A DNA stretch of 64,000 bases, from NCBI RefSeq assembly GCF_030272615.1, contig NC_081407.1, positions 377,924,266 to 377,988,265 of the forward strand, read 5' to 3'. The position numbers and the translations under genes were made by a program. How positions within the stretch are numbered: the stretch's first letter is position 1; every line of letters starts with the position of its first letter. The stretch is from Cryptomeria japonica (lineage: Eukaryota; Streptophyta; Pinopsida; Cupressales; Cupressaceae). Below, one piece after another: positions 1 through 13,300 of the stretch. Below the pieces are notes generated by a model. It was not told the origin of the DNA, made no database searches, and saw only the letters and a list, made by a program, of their open reading frames with translations.

Positions 1-569
1 ACATCTTAAGGAAAGATTCAGAAAGGACTCCAACGATTTCTTTATGCATTTCAAGTTTAGTGACAAGTAGTCTTAGGGGGACAAAGTAGATGGCAAAGGA
101 GTGGGGGAAAACAATTCTTAGAGGTAGCTAGGGACCCTTTTGTTAGCTTGGTTTCAAGTATTTTTCTAAGTAAAATGTCTTTTGGATACAAAATCTTTCT
201 AGTTCCTCTCTCTATGAAAAATTGGGGTTGTGTTTATCTATGTTTATTAGGGGTGTTATAGCCTTTGGTCTACATATTTTTACGTTTAATAGATTATTAT
301 ATTCTAGATAGATATAGCATATTGGTCCATGGTCTTTGTCATTTCCATTTTTTAGAATCATTTTGTACCTTACTAGCTGGTTAGGTTTGGTCTACATGTT
401 GACAAGGATCTCTGTGGTTTCCCTTCCTGTAGTATGTCCTCTCCACTCTGGGCATGACTGGTTTCATTTTAACTTTTGTATTATAATGTTTATATTTTAA
501 ATTAATATAGTAGTATTTGCTTGTATTTTTTTATTTTTTAAATCTACAAATACATCTCATCCATGTTTT

Positions 570-2640
570 GATTTTAAAAAGTGGGATAGGCCCATATACC
601 ATAACAAAATAAAAATTAAGATAGGATCATACTAGAACAAGTCACCCTAGAGGCATGAAAAAGCAAAGAGTTCACAAGCAGTGAGACAACCCAAACAACA
701 CCAAAAAGGGTAGACCCTTTTTCGAAGAGAGAATTTTGACCCAAGTGATAACTGGAAGGAACCATAGTCCTGAACCCACAAGACCATCTAGTTAGAATAT
801 ATTAGTTTAGGAATGCACCCTAAACCATATTGTTAACAACCTCTTATGAGTTGGAAACAAACCAACCATAGGGACAAGCAATAACCAACAAATTTGGGAA
901 GGAATTTTACAACATTTTGTTAACAAGGCTATCAAAAAAACCTACATGGGCCACCTTAATAGGTCAACTGTCAATAAGAACATTAGGGAATAACATCCTA
1001 GAAAGGAGAGACATAGGGGAAAATTCCCTTAGAAATAATCTAGAAATAAAATGACCCCAATCCTATGTAGAAAGAGAGGTCTCATAGGCATGAACCCAAC
1101 AAGGCACCACACATGAAAGGGGGAGCAAGGGGTAGAAGTAGAGATCCTCACAAATGGTAGCGTCCTTTAATAGTAGAAAGAATCTAGTACCAAAGAAGGC
1201 ACACAACAACAGGATCCCTCTCTAGTTAAACACCCCCAAGGTAACCACTAAGAACATAAACACTTTGGCACAAGGAGAGAAACCACTACGAAGAGAAAGA
1301 CCATCTTGAACACATAAAAATCACCAAACACGCATATCAAGGTGAGCCTAACTAAATATTGTAACTTCAAAATTCACCTCCATAGGGTTGAACTCGGAGG
1401 AAAAAAATGAAGTACCTTTCAAACTCTTTCCAATAGGCATTAATCCAGTGAGGAACCACACATCAAAGGGGGAGCGAGGGGTAGAAGAAAATATCCTTAA
1501 TAATGGCAGCGTCCTCCAATAATAGTAGGAACCCAACACCAAAGTAGGCACGTAGCATAATGAGCCTTGTTCAGTTAAACACCCCCAACGTACCCAACCC
1601 TCAACACCAACACCAAGTCTTCCCACTTTAGCACAAGAAGAATAACCACTTAGAAGAGAAACGCCATCTTAAATAACACTTAAAAACCACAAACACACCC
1701 ATTAAGAGGATCATCACTAAACACTATATCTTCAAGACCTACCTCTATAAGGTCACTCAAAGGAATAGAAAATGAAGCACCTTAAAAACCCTTGGCCTGA
1801 AGGAAGGGACACAAAAAATCCAACCTCCTTGAATGGAAGGCAAGACTATCCCAACCAAGATGCCCATGGAACTAAAGGACAAATCCATGTTCATAAGACA
1901 AGCCCCTCTCTATAAGACCAACAAAACAAAATAGGAGAGTCCACACCTAAAAAACTCAAAGAATGTATGAAGGTGACCAAAAAGAAGGGCCCACCACCAA
2001 CACAAATTCTCCCATCACCGATCCAACCCCACAGGAGCACACCAAAAGCATCAATAGATGAAAGATCACCACATAAACACTACAAGGCCAAGAGAAATAC
2101 ATAAGCCACAAAAATACCACCCGAAAAAGATAAAAACATGGGGGGAAGTGAAGGGACATAGAGCCAAAGGTAACAACAAAACCTTAGCCAACAATAACAC
2201 AAAAAATAGCAAAGTGGGCAAGGCCACCAATAATGGTGTAACACCCAGCAACCCCCCCAAAATAGAACAAAGCGTAGAAGATGAATTCGACCCCCACTAA
2301 TGGCTCACCTACCGAACAAACGAAGGGAATCCTCTAGTCTTAGAAAAAGGAAAAAGAAGGGTTTGAGTAAACGAGATTCAAGATAGGGGCAAGCACAAAA
2401 TATGCGGCTACAAAACCCAAAAGGAAGGGAGTATAAAACAAGCAAGATCCACTGCCAGACCATAAACCCATTGTACAAGTGGCAACAGGTTTCATGAAAT
2501 ACCCAGCCATTATCACCATTTCCCTCTCCTCCATCCTTTAAATCATCCCCTATAGAGCTATTACCTCCAGAAACCCTAATGGTCCTTATCTACTCCATCT
2601 TAGATAATAAACCTTGTCCATGTCAATGTGTTAGATATTT
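570..2640 (-). repeat. Unclassified repeat R, copy in block A
   Basis: This stretch is A- and C-rich on the plus strand and shared with block B (29046-30430). Its left part, about 570-1290, also matches 25550-26250 in reverse complement, including a 'gttcacaagcagtgag'-type segment and a 'gtgggatagg' segment. Short frames occur on both strands, but none is longer than about 92 codons and none resembles a known domain. I see no terminal repeat or target duplication that would define its ends. Confidence 0.6.
1040..1830 (-). repeat. Tandem repeat of about 360 bp in repeat family R
   Basis: Two full units (about 1040-1395 and 1396-1760) and the start of a third (1761-1830) follow each other. Recognisable shared steps are a 'gtacctt'/'gcacctt' stretch, a 'caaagggggagc' stretch, a 'gcgtcct' stretch and 'cagttaaacacccccaa'. 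The same family recurs on the minus strand at 29040-29560 and on the plus strand at 25550-26000. Read on the minus strand, the copies conserve a peptide such as LTEQGSLCYVPTLVLGS in one frame. I do not recognise the family. It could be LINE-derived untranslated sequence, because the plus-strand copy follows directly after a LINE reverse transcriptase relic. Confidence 0.7.
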
Positions 2641-3154
2641 ATTTTACTCTTATAGGGAAAAATTGTGTTTTCACTATTCAATTGAATAATGTTTAAGAGT
2701 ATTGTTTACCCAACATTATGAATTTGGATCAATTAATAAATGTGATCAAATGATAAACAATAACATGTTTAAGAATATTTCTTGAAATTTAGTGATCAAA
2801 TTATTTTAAAGATGCTGGCTACTTTTGAGGCAATTTTAAGGTCATTTAAAAAAAAAAAAGGATTGATATTAATTTTTGGAATTCTTGTATAGACTAAAAT
2901 TATCTACTTTATAGTCATAGTCTCTTAAATTTATTTGTTGTGTATTCATATTTTTATATGAATGAAATAAATGGTTGTTGTGTTTGTATATATATTTCTT
3001 TAGTTCAACAATAAAAATTACCAAAAATAAGATCTATTAATTGAGTGTTTTTATGGATATTTTTATCTTATTTATTTTATTTTATATTTTTTTTTGGCAT
3101 GTCGGCTGCTCTTATTCCAATAATGCACTCAATCTGAAACGCATATAACAAGGA
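2641..3154. other. AT-rich spacer upstream of F-box pseudogene A
   Basis: No gene or structured element is seen here. It is about 85-90 percent similar by eye to 30430-31273 but lacks the roughly 330 bp that lie at 30850-31170 in block B. A pyrimidine-rich run followed by AG just before 3155 could be an intron acceptor, so the coding frame below may once have been a downstream exon. Confidence 0.5.
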
Positions 3155-3695
3155 GTGAGTGAGGATGAAATAGATATATACTTAATTCAAGGTTTATTGA
3201 ATTGTCAATACAAAGCCATTAAGTGCTCGGAAGTATGGGAGCTGAAAAGAATGGAGCGAAAATCGATTGCAATAGTTGAAGGATACACAGCACAAGGGGA
3301 TATATCTAATCTGCCTCAAGCTATGAAGGAGTTGATATTTGGAAAGCTTTCATTTCAATCAATCTGGAGCTCTTGCATGGTTTCTAAGGAATGGAAGATA
3401 AGTTGGTTTGGAATTGGAAAGAGTTTGCAAGAATGCCTCCATAGTCGCTCCCTCAATATCTCCGCTTCCTCAATATCTCCGTAATGATTTGTGGTATCGG
3501 AAGTGTGCTTGTGTGGGAGATTACCTGTGCTTCAGCAATTTATTTGGTGGCGAGGTGTTTGCATATAATCTAAAGGAAGGGTTTTGGCAATGCCTTCCTC
3601 CCTGTAAAATTCATTTCATTGAAAGGGAACTGATGATGATGGCATTCGAACTGAAGCTAAATCATTATCAGTTCTTAGGAAAATTGAGAGAGTAA
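3155..3695 (+). pseudogene. F-box protein pseudogene, copy A
   Basis: The frame opens without an ATG: a stop lies three codons before the GTG at 3155. It contains an F-box-like stretch, LPQAMKELIFGKLSFQSIW followed by SCMVSKEW. Compared with copy B, 1,048 bp are missing between two GGAA tetranucleotides and joined at 3393-3396. The loss removes the middle of the gene and shifts the frame, because 1,048 is not a multiple of three. A 17-bp tandem duplication around 3452-3485 shifts it again. The C-terminal part, ending GKLRE at 3695, is therefore in another frame and matches copy B closely. F-box proteins are substrate adaptors of SCF ubiquitin ligases; this copy cannot make one. Confidence 0.8.
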
Positions 3696-4359
3696 GGGAT
3701 AACATTCTTATCGTGATATATGCTAGAGATGGAGGGATTATGGTGGTAGTAAGTGTAACGTAATTTTTATTTACTCTAATATGATTTGTTCAATGTGTGG
3801 GTTTTTCTATTAAATAGATATGAAATTAAAATTTTTATATAATTTATTTATTTTGATAATTTTCTATTAGATAATGTATGAAATTAGATATATATAAAAT
3901 ATTTTTCTAAGTGAAATCTTTATTTGTATCATTTTAATATTTTTAAAATAAATTATAAATACTAAATATTTACTCTTGCTTAATAATTGTCTTAATAATA
4001 CATTTGAAATTTATATTTATTATAATTAATTTCATATTATAAATAAAATATGAAAAGACACTATAAATCTATCAATTATAATATTAATGTTTTAAATTTC
4101 TTAAACACTTTCTCTTCATATTGAAAACTATCCTTATATTACTCTTTGTGGAGTTTACCTTTTAAAATGCTACCCATAGTGAAATGTTATGTGCTAACAA
4201 AGGATCAAACCAAGATGCCTCAAAGTGAAGGAAAAAGATGAAGGTGAATTGAACATATGTATTAAAAAAAAGGGATGGGAATGGTAGGAAAGTGCCATGG
4301 AAATAAAAAATAATTTTTAATTTTTTTTAAAATTTTTTATTAGTACTTGTCATAGGCTA
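3696..4359. other. AT-rich DNA downstream of F-box pseudogene A
   Basis: No gene is seen. The first 320 bp match the DNA after copy B (32846-33170). The following 590 bp, from about 4010 to 4600, are absent in B, which is joined across an ATTT shared by both ends. Confidence 0.5.
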
Positions 4360-5960
4360 GTGCAACTTTTAATTTTTGAAGAATTTTTTACCATCAAACA
4401 AATATTCAACCAATTATTTAGGATCTACAAATTAATGGAACATTCACTACATTTAAACTAATATGATTTAATTTGTAAGTAGATTATGTTTTACTATTTT
4501 TTGTCTTTTATATCTTGTAATTTTCCATTAGAAGCAAGTTAATATTTTTAATAATAAATTAAATAAATTTAAAGAATTAAATTAATCTAAATATTTGAAA
4601 ACTTATATATAATCCCATTTCCCATTGATACATTTTTATTGTTTACAAATTACCCTCTTGTTTTTCTATTTATATCTTGTAACTTTCACCAAACTAAAGT
4701 TAAAACAAGACAATATAATATAATATAATAATATTATTAATAATATATTAAATAAATTCAAAATAAGAAATTTAAGATAACACAATGGCATATTTAGTAG
4801 AGGTATTATGAATATTATTCATCAGCTTGTTAATGTTATTTTTTAGGAAGAAAAAAAAGTATTATGAACAATTTGATTACATTGAATATGTTTTTCACTT
4901 GTGACACTATTTAGAAGTTCAAAATTCTTCCCTATATCTTTTATAAAGGGATTATAGGAATCATTCATTTGTTTGAACCATAAATCTCAACTTAAATTGT
5001 ACAAAGGGTTTTGGATATTCCTATTTTCCTTTTTGATAAGAAAACTATTGGATAGGACCAATCCCCTTCACTATATATAATATTCAGAGTAACATTTAAA
5101 ATTTTATAACTCTAACAACTATTTACTATTTCCACTTCTAATAATTCTAACATGAATACATAATCTTCCAAAAACACAAGTTTCTAGCCTTCCATCTCTT
5201 CATCATCTGCAAGGCCTTCTGTTTCCATATTGATTTGTTGATTCTTTTGTTCTAGGACTTCCATCAGGATACTTTTATTTTTAACACCCATAAAGGATGG
5301 AATTATCTATTAACATTATGCATTTGATTTATTTTTTTACTTATTATATCCCTGTGATATTAGCTTCTTAAGTGGTTCACAAATTTTTGGAATTTAAGGC
5401 AACATATTTTTTATTCCCAATTTTCTCTCATTTGTAAAACATGGAGGATATGAAAAAAATAAAAATAAAATAAAACTCTACAATTTTCTTCTTATCAATA
5501 CAAGTTATACAAATCAATACAAATTTAAGATTCATTTTTTTATGAAATATAATCTATGTATGTAAAGAATAGGTTATGGAGATTTCAAAAGAGGCCAATT
5601 TAAAAATTGGGGTTAAACAAGTTATCCAAATGAATGTAGATTTGGGGTTAATTGGTTACTAAAATAAAATTTATGTATGTAAAGAATAAGTATTAGATTA
5701 TTTCAGAAGAGGTTGTATTGTTGTAAATTTGAAAGTTAAAAATTCAACACATCTACGATAGACATATTTTTTCTAGAATGTAACTCAATAATTTTTTTTA
5801 CTTTAAATTAATATGGTTAACTATCAATTGTGTCATTAAAAGGAATGGAACATTCACTAGATTTGATTATTTCTCACTAAGTACTCTCTATGTTGTCTTT
5901 TCTTGTCTTTCATATCATTTTTACCTTGTTATTATAATACTAAAATTATTTATTTTCACT
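4360..5960. repeat. AT-rich repeat Q, copy 1
   Basis: This copy shares ordered blocks with 6110-8350 and 14430-16230. Shared landmarks are a 'cttttatatcttgtaattttccatt' type segment, a stretch ending 'cattcatttgtttgaacc', then 'ttggatattcc', and the 'cactaagtactctctatgttg' type segment near 5875. The interior is diverged and rearranged. No open frame or terminal inverted repeat is seen, so the class is unknown. The first part (to 5115) also belongs to the A/B duplication. Confidence 0.6.
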
Positions 5961-6109
5961 AAGAGATGGGAAAAATAAAATTTTTTTTTGTTGTTTTAAT
6001 TTTATTAGTAGTTGTCATTAGGTTAGTATTATATAATCATTTTTTCTTAACTGACCATTATTCAACTATTGATATGTTTGATGAATCCACTATCTAAATG
6101 TAAATTTTG

Positions 6110-8350
6110 AGGCAACTTTTAATTTTTGAAGAGTTTTTATTAATATGGTTTAATTTTACAGTTTTTGTCTTTTATATCTTGTAATTTTCCATTAGATGCA
6201 AGTTAATATTTTTAATAATAAATTGAAATTAAAAGATTAATTTTAATCTAAATATTTTAAAACTTGTAAATATAATCTCACTTCGCATTAATACATTTTT
6301 ATTTTTTACAAATTACCCTCTTGTTTTTGCATTTATATCTTGTAGCTTTCAGAGAACTAAAGTTAAAAAAAAATAATATAATATAATATAACAATATTAT
6401 TAGTAATATCTTAAATAAATTTATAAAAAAAAATTTAATATAACACTTACATATTAAATTTAATATAAAACTAACATATTTAGTAGAGGTATTATGAATA
6501 TTATTCATTGTTAATATTATTTTGTATGAATTCATGTTTCTTGTATTATGAACAGTTTGATTTCATTGAATATGTTTTTCACTAAGTTCTTGTTAGTTGG
6601 TGTAAAGGTTGGTCCAAATTCGACGTCCCCATATGTTTTATAAAGGGATGTATAGGAAACATTCATTTGTTTGAACCATAACCCTCAACTTAAATTGTAC
6701 AAAATGTTTTGGATATTCCCATTTTCTTTTATGATAATTAAATTTATTGGATAGAGCCAGTGCTTCTCCTTGCCTCCATACTAAAAATAACATCTCTTCA
6801 TCATCCGCAAGGCCTTCTGTTTCATGTTGATTTGTTGAGTCTACTTCTCTAGGCCTTCCATCATGATATTTTTATTTTTAACACGCATAAAGGATGTAAT
6901 TCTCAATTAACATTATGCATTTGATATTTTTATTTTTTATTTTTATTTTTATTTTTATTTTTATTTTTATTTTTATTTTTTTTATTTTTTATTTTATTTT
7001 TTATTTTTTATTTTTTATTTTTTATTTTTTATTTTTTATTTTTTATTTATTTTATTTTATTTTATTTTTATTTTTTTTAAGAATGGGACATTCATTAGAT
7101 TTGATTATTTTTCACTAAGTACTTTCTATGTTGTCTTTTCTTGTCTTTCATATCATTTATATCTTCTTATTATAATATTAAAATTATTTATTTTAGTTAG
7201 CTTAAGGTTATCCTCGTGTAATTAATACTCTATCACTTAGGTGGAATATAATTCTCTATTTCCAATGCAACTGCATATATCAAAATCAAATGACAACACA
7301 TATAATTTTAACCTTTAATGTATATAGTTCGAAGGTACAATTATTAATTAAAATTACATTGACTATTTCTATTTCTTAGAAATTATATAACTTCATCCTT
7401 ATGATTTCATTTTCATGAAAAAAATTACTAATAATAAACTAATTCAAACAATCATTCTTGTTCTTAACATTAAAAAATACTAAAGATACAAAAGTTTAAA
7501 ATCTTAGGTACTTCTCTTATTATATTTATTACTTTAATTGCAATATTAAGACAAGTACATGCTATTAATTTGTTGGAGATTATATGTTTCTTTTATTTCC
7601 TAGATAATATTTGTGTTCATCTTCTCTTTTAAGTTTCAATATAATATATATTGATCCGTAGATTAAAACATTTTTATTTTTTATTTTTTTTTGGGACAAA
7701 GATGATTAACTCCATAATATATTACAGTAAGAGTAGAGTACGAAGATTTGCATAATATGTGAAGATCTCTTACTATTTAGCAATACAATATGGCGATTAA
7801 CTGTCATATTTTAGTTCGATAACAATAAAAAAGAAAAATACATATGTTGCAAAAATTACATAATGATTCATGACTTGAAACTATGACTTAAAAATATGAG
7901 TTGCCTCTTGGCTTGTGGCCCAATTAAGAAGTATGGTCATGATCAAGTATTTGGTTCTGAACTCATCTCTATTTGAATTTATAGGTAAAGATAAATAGTT
8001 TTCCTTTAACTATTTGATGTTGAGTTTCTTTATACAAATTGCTAGATTATTTTTCCATGTTTTCTTAGATTCATTCAAATCCACCTCAAGCAATAATTCA
8101 TAGAGAAGCATACAAAAAACAATATCCAAATCATTTAAATTGTGGCTATGAAAAACTTTCTCAACCACTGTCTTGATTTCTTACTGATATTTATTGAAAT
8201 TTGCAAATATTTAAGAGAGTAAAAAGAAGAGAGTGATGAACTGATGTCAATATTTCTACAATAATTGCTATTATTCCTAGAACCAACCTTTTTTCTGATA
8301 AAACCATTGATTTAAACATTGATGAATGCAACCAAAAAGATAAGGGAGAT
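6110..8350. repeat. AT-rich repeat Q, copy 2
   Basis: This is the longest of the three Q copies and is arranged head-to-tail after copy 1. From about 6545 onward it matches 14430-16230 block by block, ending near a shared 'gaatgcaaccaaaaagataa' type segment. It contains no coding sequence that I can support. It was expanded by a simple repeat at 6926-7078. Confidence 0.65.
6926..7078 (+). repeat. (TTTTTA)n / (TTTTA)n simple repeat
   Basis: About 150 bp made of T runs separated by single A residues, with five-, six- and seven-base periods mixed. The open frame across it gives only phenylalanine, isoleucine, leucine and tyrosine and is a by-product of composition. The short counterpart in Q copy 3 (14660-14750) lacks the expansion. 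Confidence 0.9.
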
Positions 8351-8900
8351 TTTTAAGAAAGAAATCTACTACAATGATGTGTCTGGTTTTAGTTTGAGTA
8401 GTGACACTCAATGATTATTTTTTTTGCCTAAGCCCTTACTTATTTTAACATGAATTTGTGAAGCATTAGACACATCTCCAAGTGGATACCCTAACATTTT
8501 CATAAAATTTTCTAAGGTTTTCAATACTTCTAGAGGAATTTAAACAACCACCCATCTCTGAACCAATGGGCATATTCAACTGAGCATTGACATTAAATAC
8601 ATAAGAAAGAGAAGCATGAAAGAAAAAAGTTGTTGTTCATGAAAAATGCTATGTGTTAATCTTTTTATTTGCAATTGAGTTTGGGATACTAATTCACAAC
8701 TCGAGGATTTTTATCCACACTCATTAACCCTTCATGAACTAGAATCTACATTTAATTGTCAACCTAAGAACATGAACTTGAAATGAGCCATCAAAATATA
8801 TGCACTATGGAAGCCTTCTAAGCTATTGTATTAGTTGTGGATAGAAATAAACTCAAAACAACAAATTGAATTAAAAAGATAACAATGCTAGAAATAAAAC
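8351..8900. other. AT-rich DNA with no recognised feature
   Basis: This lies between repeat Q copy 2 and the LINE. No gene, RNA or clear repeat boundary is visible. Confidence 0.4.
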
Positions 8901-10345
8901 TAATTACACAATAGTGACAGTGTTCACAGGGTTTGGGATGGTGGGACTCGATGTATCGCGGCAAATGGAAAATATTCCTCTGCTTCTGGGAAGCATGTTG
9001 TGGAGGGGCCCAAATCCTCATCAATAGATTTTTCACCCTCGTTGGAGTGAAACCAATTGTGGTCAGGTCATTTTTGATCCAGGCTTAAAGGTAAAGCTCT
9101 TTCTCATGTTCCTCACAAAGTGGACCCTAGCTTGGGTACTTGTTTGATTTCCATATCAGACTGCATTGTGGAGAGAAATATTTCTAATATGGAGTCGGTT
9201 CTAGTTGGGAATTTTGTTGGCCCCTGCCCTAATATTGAATCGGTTAGGGAATGGGCTGCCCGGAAATGGAAAGGGAAAGGTCAAATTGATGTGGTGGCAA
9301 TGGGTAATAAATTTTTCTCCTTCTCCTTTGTATGTGATGAGGATCTTAGATCTGTCCTTGCAGAGGGTCCTTGGATATTGGGTAAAACCTCCCTTGCCTT
9401 AAAGAAATGGAAACCTGGTTTTAATCCTATCTTGGGAGTGCAATAAGGTGCCCATTTCAGTCTGTCTTCTTGGACTCCCTTTGGAGTACTGTGATGAGGT
9501 GATCTTTGTAGGTCTAGCGGCTTGCTTTGGTGAGATTCTATCGGTGGATCCGATGACTGCAACGAAAAAGAGGCTGGTCTAGGGTCGGTTGTGTTTCAAT
9601 GTAAAACAAGCTGTTGATTTACCGTCTGATATCACACTCAGCTCAAAAATTGTCTTATGGGTGCAGAAGGTGGAATATGAATCTATTCCTTTTGCTTGTT
9701 TTCACTATAAAAAAGTGGGTCACTGGGCGAAGTAATTTTCAGCTAAACCAAAACCAAAAAGGATCTGGAAAAAGAAAGTTGAGGGTCAAGGTAGCGGCCA
9801 GAACCAACAGGTTCCTCCTATGGGGGAAATTAGTGATGCATTGTAGAAGAAAGAATCTTCAGATGTGCCAGATAAATAAAGCTCGAATGGGAATGTTAAG
9901 GAAATGGTTTGTATTCCACCACAGGTTGACCCCCAATTTAATATTGAGGATTCTGTTCAAAAGGATAATGGGGTGACTGTAGAAACCCCCATTCAGTTGG
10001 TTATTGATATGAGTAGGAATATGGAGTAGGATAATCTTGAGAAAGTTGATGGGAGATGGTGATTGATATCCCTATGGATATTTCAGAGATATGCAATCCT
10101 TTTACTCAAGTCAAATCAAGGAAGCGAAGAAGGAGTCCACCATCTCCTATTACCAATGTCTCAACACTGGGAGCTTTGGGTGTCACAACCAGAAAACGAC
10201 AGGGGATGGATTGTGGGTATGAACCTAAAGGGGTGGGAAGACTACCAAATAGTGTACGCAGGGATAGGCTAACTAAAGCCGCTATTGTAGATGGGGTTTA
10301 GAGAACTGTTTAGGATATGCGGATTGGATCCCCCTCCCCTATCAA
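8900..10345 (+). pseudogene. LINE ORF1 relic (DUF4283-type nucleic-acid-binding protein)
   Basis: The best preserved part, 9120-9446, reads WAARKWKGKGQIDVVAMG, then FFSFSFVCDEDLRSVLAEGP and WILGKTSLALKKWKPGFNP. This is the pattern of the plant LINE ORF1 domain DUF4283. It continues with frameshifts through DLPSDITLSSKIVLWVQKVE (about 9620-9680) to a degraded zinc-knuckle position with FACFHYKKVGHWAK. A basic tail, FTQVKSRKRRRSPPSP, lies at 10100-10150. ORF1 proteins of this class bind the element RNA. Several stops and frame changes make it non-functional. No ATG supports a start in the preserved frame, and the 5' boundary near 8900 is approximate. Confidence 0.8.
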
Positions 10346-13300
10346 ATGAAAATCATCTCATCAAATATTACGGGGCTTAATCACCCCCAAAAGCATGATC
10401 TCCTTTCCAATATTGTAAGAGATCATAAACCGGATATTTGTCTCATTCAGGAGACAAAGATGCCTTCTAGAAGAGTGGAGAAAATCAAGTTAGCCATTTT
10501 TAAAGATTGTGTTGTTCATTGCTCTGATGCAGATGGAGCCCCAGGTGGCTTAGCCACTCTATGAAACATGAGGATCCTTCGAGGTATGGTAGTTCTTACT
10601 TGTGCTAATTATATTGCTACTAGAGTCATTGGTCTCAAGGATGGTTATTCATGGATTTTATCTAATATTTATGCCCCCAATGGGATAAGTGCCAGGAGAA
10701 ATCTTTGGGGTTCCTTGAGTTAGGCTAGACTTTCTTTCCCGAATGATAGATGGATTCTTAAGGGGGATTTTAATACTCCTCTTTGTAGCAGAGAGAAAAT
10801 GGGTGGTGCTCTAATCTCTAAGGAAACTAAACAAGATCTTCTTGATATGATCAATGCTCTTTGTTTATTGGACCTGGATCTTATTGGTGCTCATTTACAT
10901 GGTCTAATAGAAGGAGTGGATCAGACCTTATTCAGGTCAAACTTGATCGAGGTCTAATTTTGCCAAATTGGCTTACAAAAATTCTTGTACCTTGTCGTAT
11001 CTCTCTAGAATTGGATCAGACCATTTCCTGATTATCCTGAATATGCTGCCCCTTTATGGTAGAAGATCCTTTCCCTTTAGATTTGAGAAAATGTGGACCA
11101 TCAATCTGGAACTTCAGGATAAGATTTCAGAATGGTGGGTCATTATTATTTAGGGGACTGGTATATATAGAATTGTTAACAAATTGTCCAATGTTAAATC
11201 CAATATTCTATAGTGGAACAAATCTGTGTTCGGGAATATTTTTCAGCAAAAGGAAAACATAAAGAAGGAGTTGGATGATATTCAATTTCTTAGTCAGGGG
11301 TTGGGATACAAGCCTAGAATCATGGATAAAGATATTAAACTATTGAATAAGCTTCATGACATTATTTCTAAGGAAGAGGAATATTGGAAACAGAGATCCA
11401 GAGTTGTATGGCTTAAAAGTGGGGACAAGAATACTAAATTTTTTCATATGACCACTATGAAACATAGAGCTACCAATAGAATTAAGAAGTTATAGGTTAA
11501 CAACTAGTGGGTGGATAAGAAGTAGGGTTTGTCTAAGGAGTCCATTGATTTATTCTCCTCCCTCCTCTTTGAGGATGGTCCTCTGGATCTTCAAGCCCTA
11601 GAGAATATTCTTTAGGAGGTTTTGCTTAAGGTCACCCTAGAGATCAACAAGGAGCTTACCAGAATCCTGAGTTTTGTAGAGGTTAATAAAGCTACTTTCT
11701 CCTTTGAAGGGAACAAAGTTCCAAGCTCATATGGTTTTTCGATGTTTATTTTTTCCAAATGTATTGGTAGATTGTTGGTAATGATGTTTTTGATGTTGCT
11801 AGAGAGTTATTTGGTTCCAGTTCTCTTTTCAAAGAGTTGAATCTCGCCTTTTTTGTTTTTATCCCTGAAAAACCTAATGCTAGCAACTTTCAAGATTTCA
11901 GACCCATTAGTTTGTGTAAGTCGATTTATAAGATTATCTCTAAGATTCTGGTTTTCAGACTCAAAGCTATCATGCCTATGTTGATTTCCAGACATTAAAA
12001 TGGTTTCATCCCTGGCCGTCAGGTTTTGGATTCTATTATTGTGGTTGATGAAAATGTCTATTCTCTTTTTTTAATAACGTTGGTTTCCTTCTCAAGATCG
12101 ATCTTTTGAAGGCCTATGATCAGGTTAATTGCCAGTTTTTGATAAGTGTCCTACATGCTTTTAGTTTTTATAGTCATTTTTTTCAGTTGGTTGAACAATG
12201 CATATCTATGCTGAATTTTTTTGTCTTCATTAATGGTTCCCCCTCTGGTTTTTTCTCTGCCTCTAGAGGTATTCAGTAGGGTGATCCTCTATCCCCCTTT
12301 GTCTTCATCTTAATGAGTGAAGCTCTGAGTAAGGTTATCCAACAGGGTATCAGAATGGGCAATTTAAAAGGCCTTAAGCATTCCTCTCAATATCTTGTGT
12401 GTTCCCATAATTTTTTTATGATACTGTCCTTATTGGAGAGAGTTATGTTAGGAAAGATAAAGTATTGAAGGCCATTTTGTCCCTATATGAAAGAGGATCT
12501 GGATAGAGGATAAGCTTACCCAAAATCTCTATCTTCTTCCTCAACACCCCTGCTTATAGATAGAATAAAATTGCTGAAATTTTGGGGTTTAAAATTGGCA
12601 CTCTATCAGATACTTATTTGGGCCTACCTCTATGCCTTGGTCCTCCAAAGACATTTTGGTCAAGTATTATTGACAGATTTTATAAGAAGTTGGTAGGGTG
12701 GAAAGGTGCCCTCCTTTGCCAAGTTGGTAAACTCCTTATAAAATACCCATTGCTTCTGAATTATGCCAAGAATTTATTTAAAGTCCTACTGAAATTTGTG
12801 GAGTGCATGGAAAAGATTCGAAAGACCTTTTTGTGGTCTAGGTCTTAAAGTAACAATAAATTGCATATTCCTTCATGGGAATAGGTGTTCTCCCTAAAAA
12901 TCTTGGTGGCCTAGCCCTCAGACAGATGCAAGATTTAAACATAGTTGTGTTATCCAAATAATTATGTATATGTCTTAAAGAGGATAATGAATGGATCTCT
13001 ATATTCCATCACAAATATCATATTTAGGGAATTGAAGATGCCTTGGAGAATTACCTATTTCCATTTGCGGCATGTGATATGTGGAAGAATTTTTTCAATT
13101 AGAAGGATATTATTTCTCAAGGGATGAGATGGTATCTTGGAGATGGTAGAAATCTACACTTGTAGGATGACTGTTGGGCAGCGGACGGTTCCTTATCCAT
13201 TTTCTCATGGGTGGACAGTCTCAAGAACAAATGTATTAGACTTGTTGGTGTCTGGGTTGCTAATTATATTCGCAAGGGAGCGTGGATTGATCTTGTTAGT

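Larger units (their letters stand above)
1..5115. repeat. Duplicated block, copy A (repeat R plus F-box pseudogene)
   Basis: This block aligns collinearly by eye with 28926-33689. Both begin with a shared 'catcttaaggaaagattca' stretch and both run through repeat R, the same AT-rich spacer, an F-box-like gene and the same downstream AT-rich DNA up to about 5115. Large differences separate the copies. About 1.08 kb at 121-1200 is absent from copy B. About 330 bp before the gene and 1,048 bp inside it are missing here. About 590 bp after the gene (4010-4600) are missing in B. This fits an old segmental duplication in direct orientation, with an offset of roughly 28.9 kb, followed by deletions. 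Confidence 0.85.

Noticed and set aside
6915..7118. 67-codon hydrophobic frame
   Set aside because: It is the translation of the (TTTTTA)n repeat.
8818..9036. 72-codon minus-strand frame at the LINE 5' edge
   Set aside because: Antisense to the LINE ORF1 start region; no domain.
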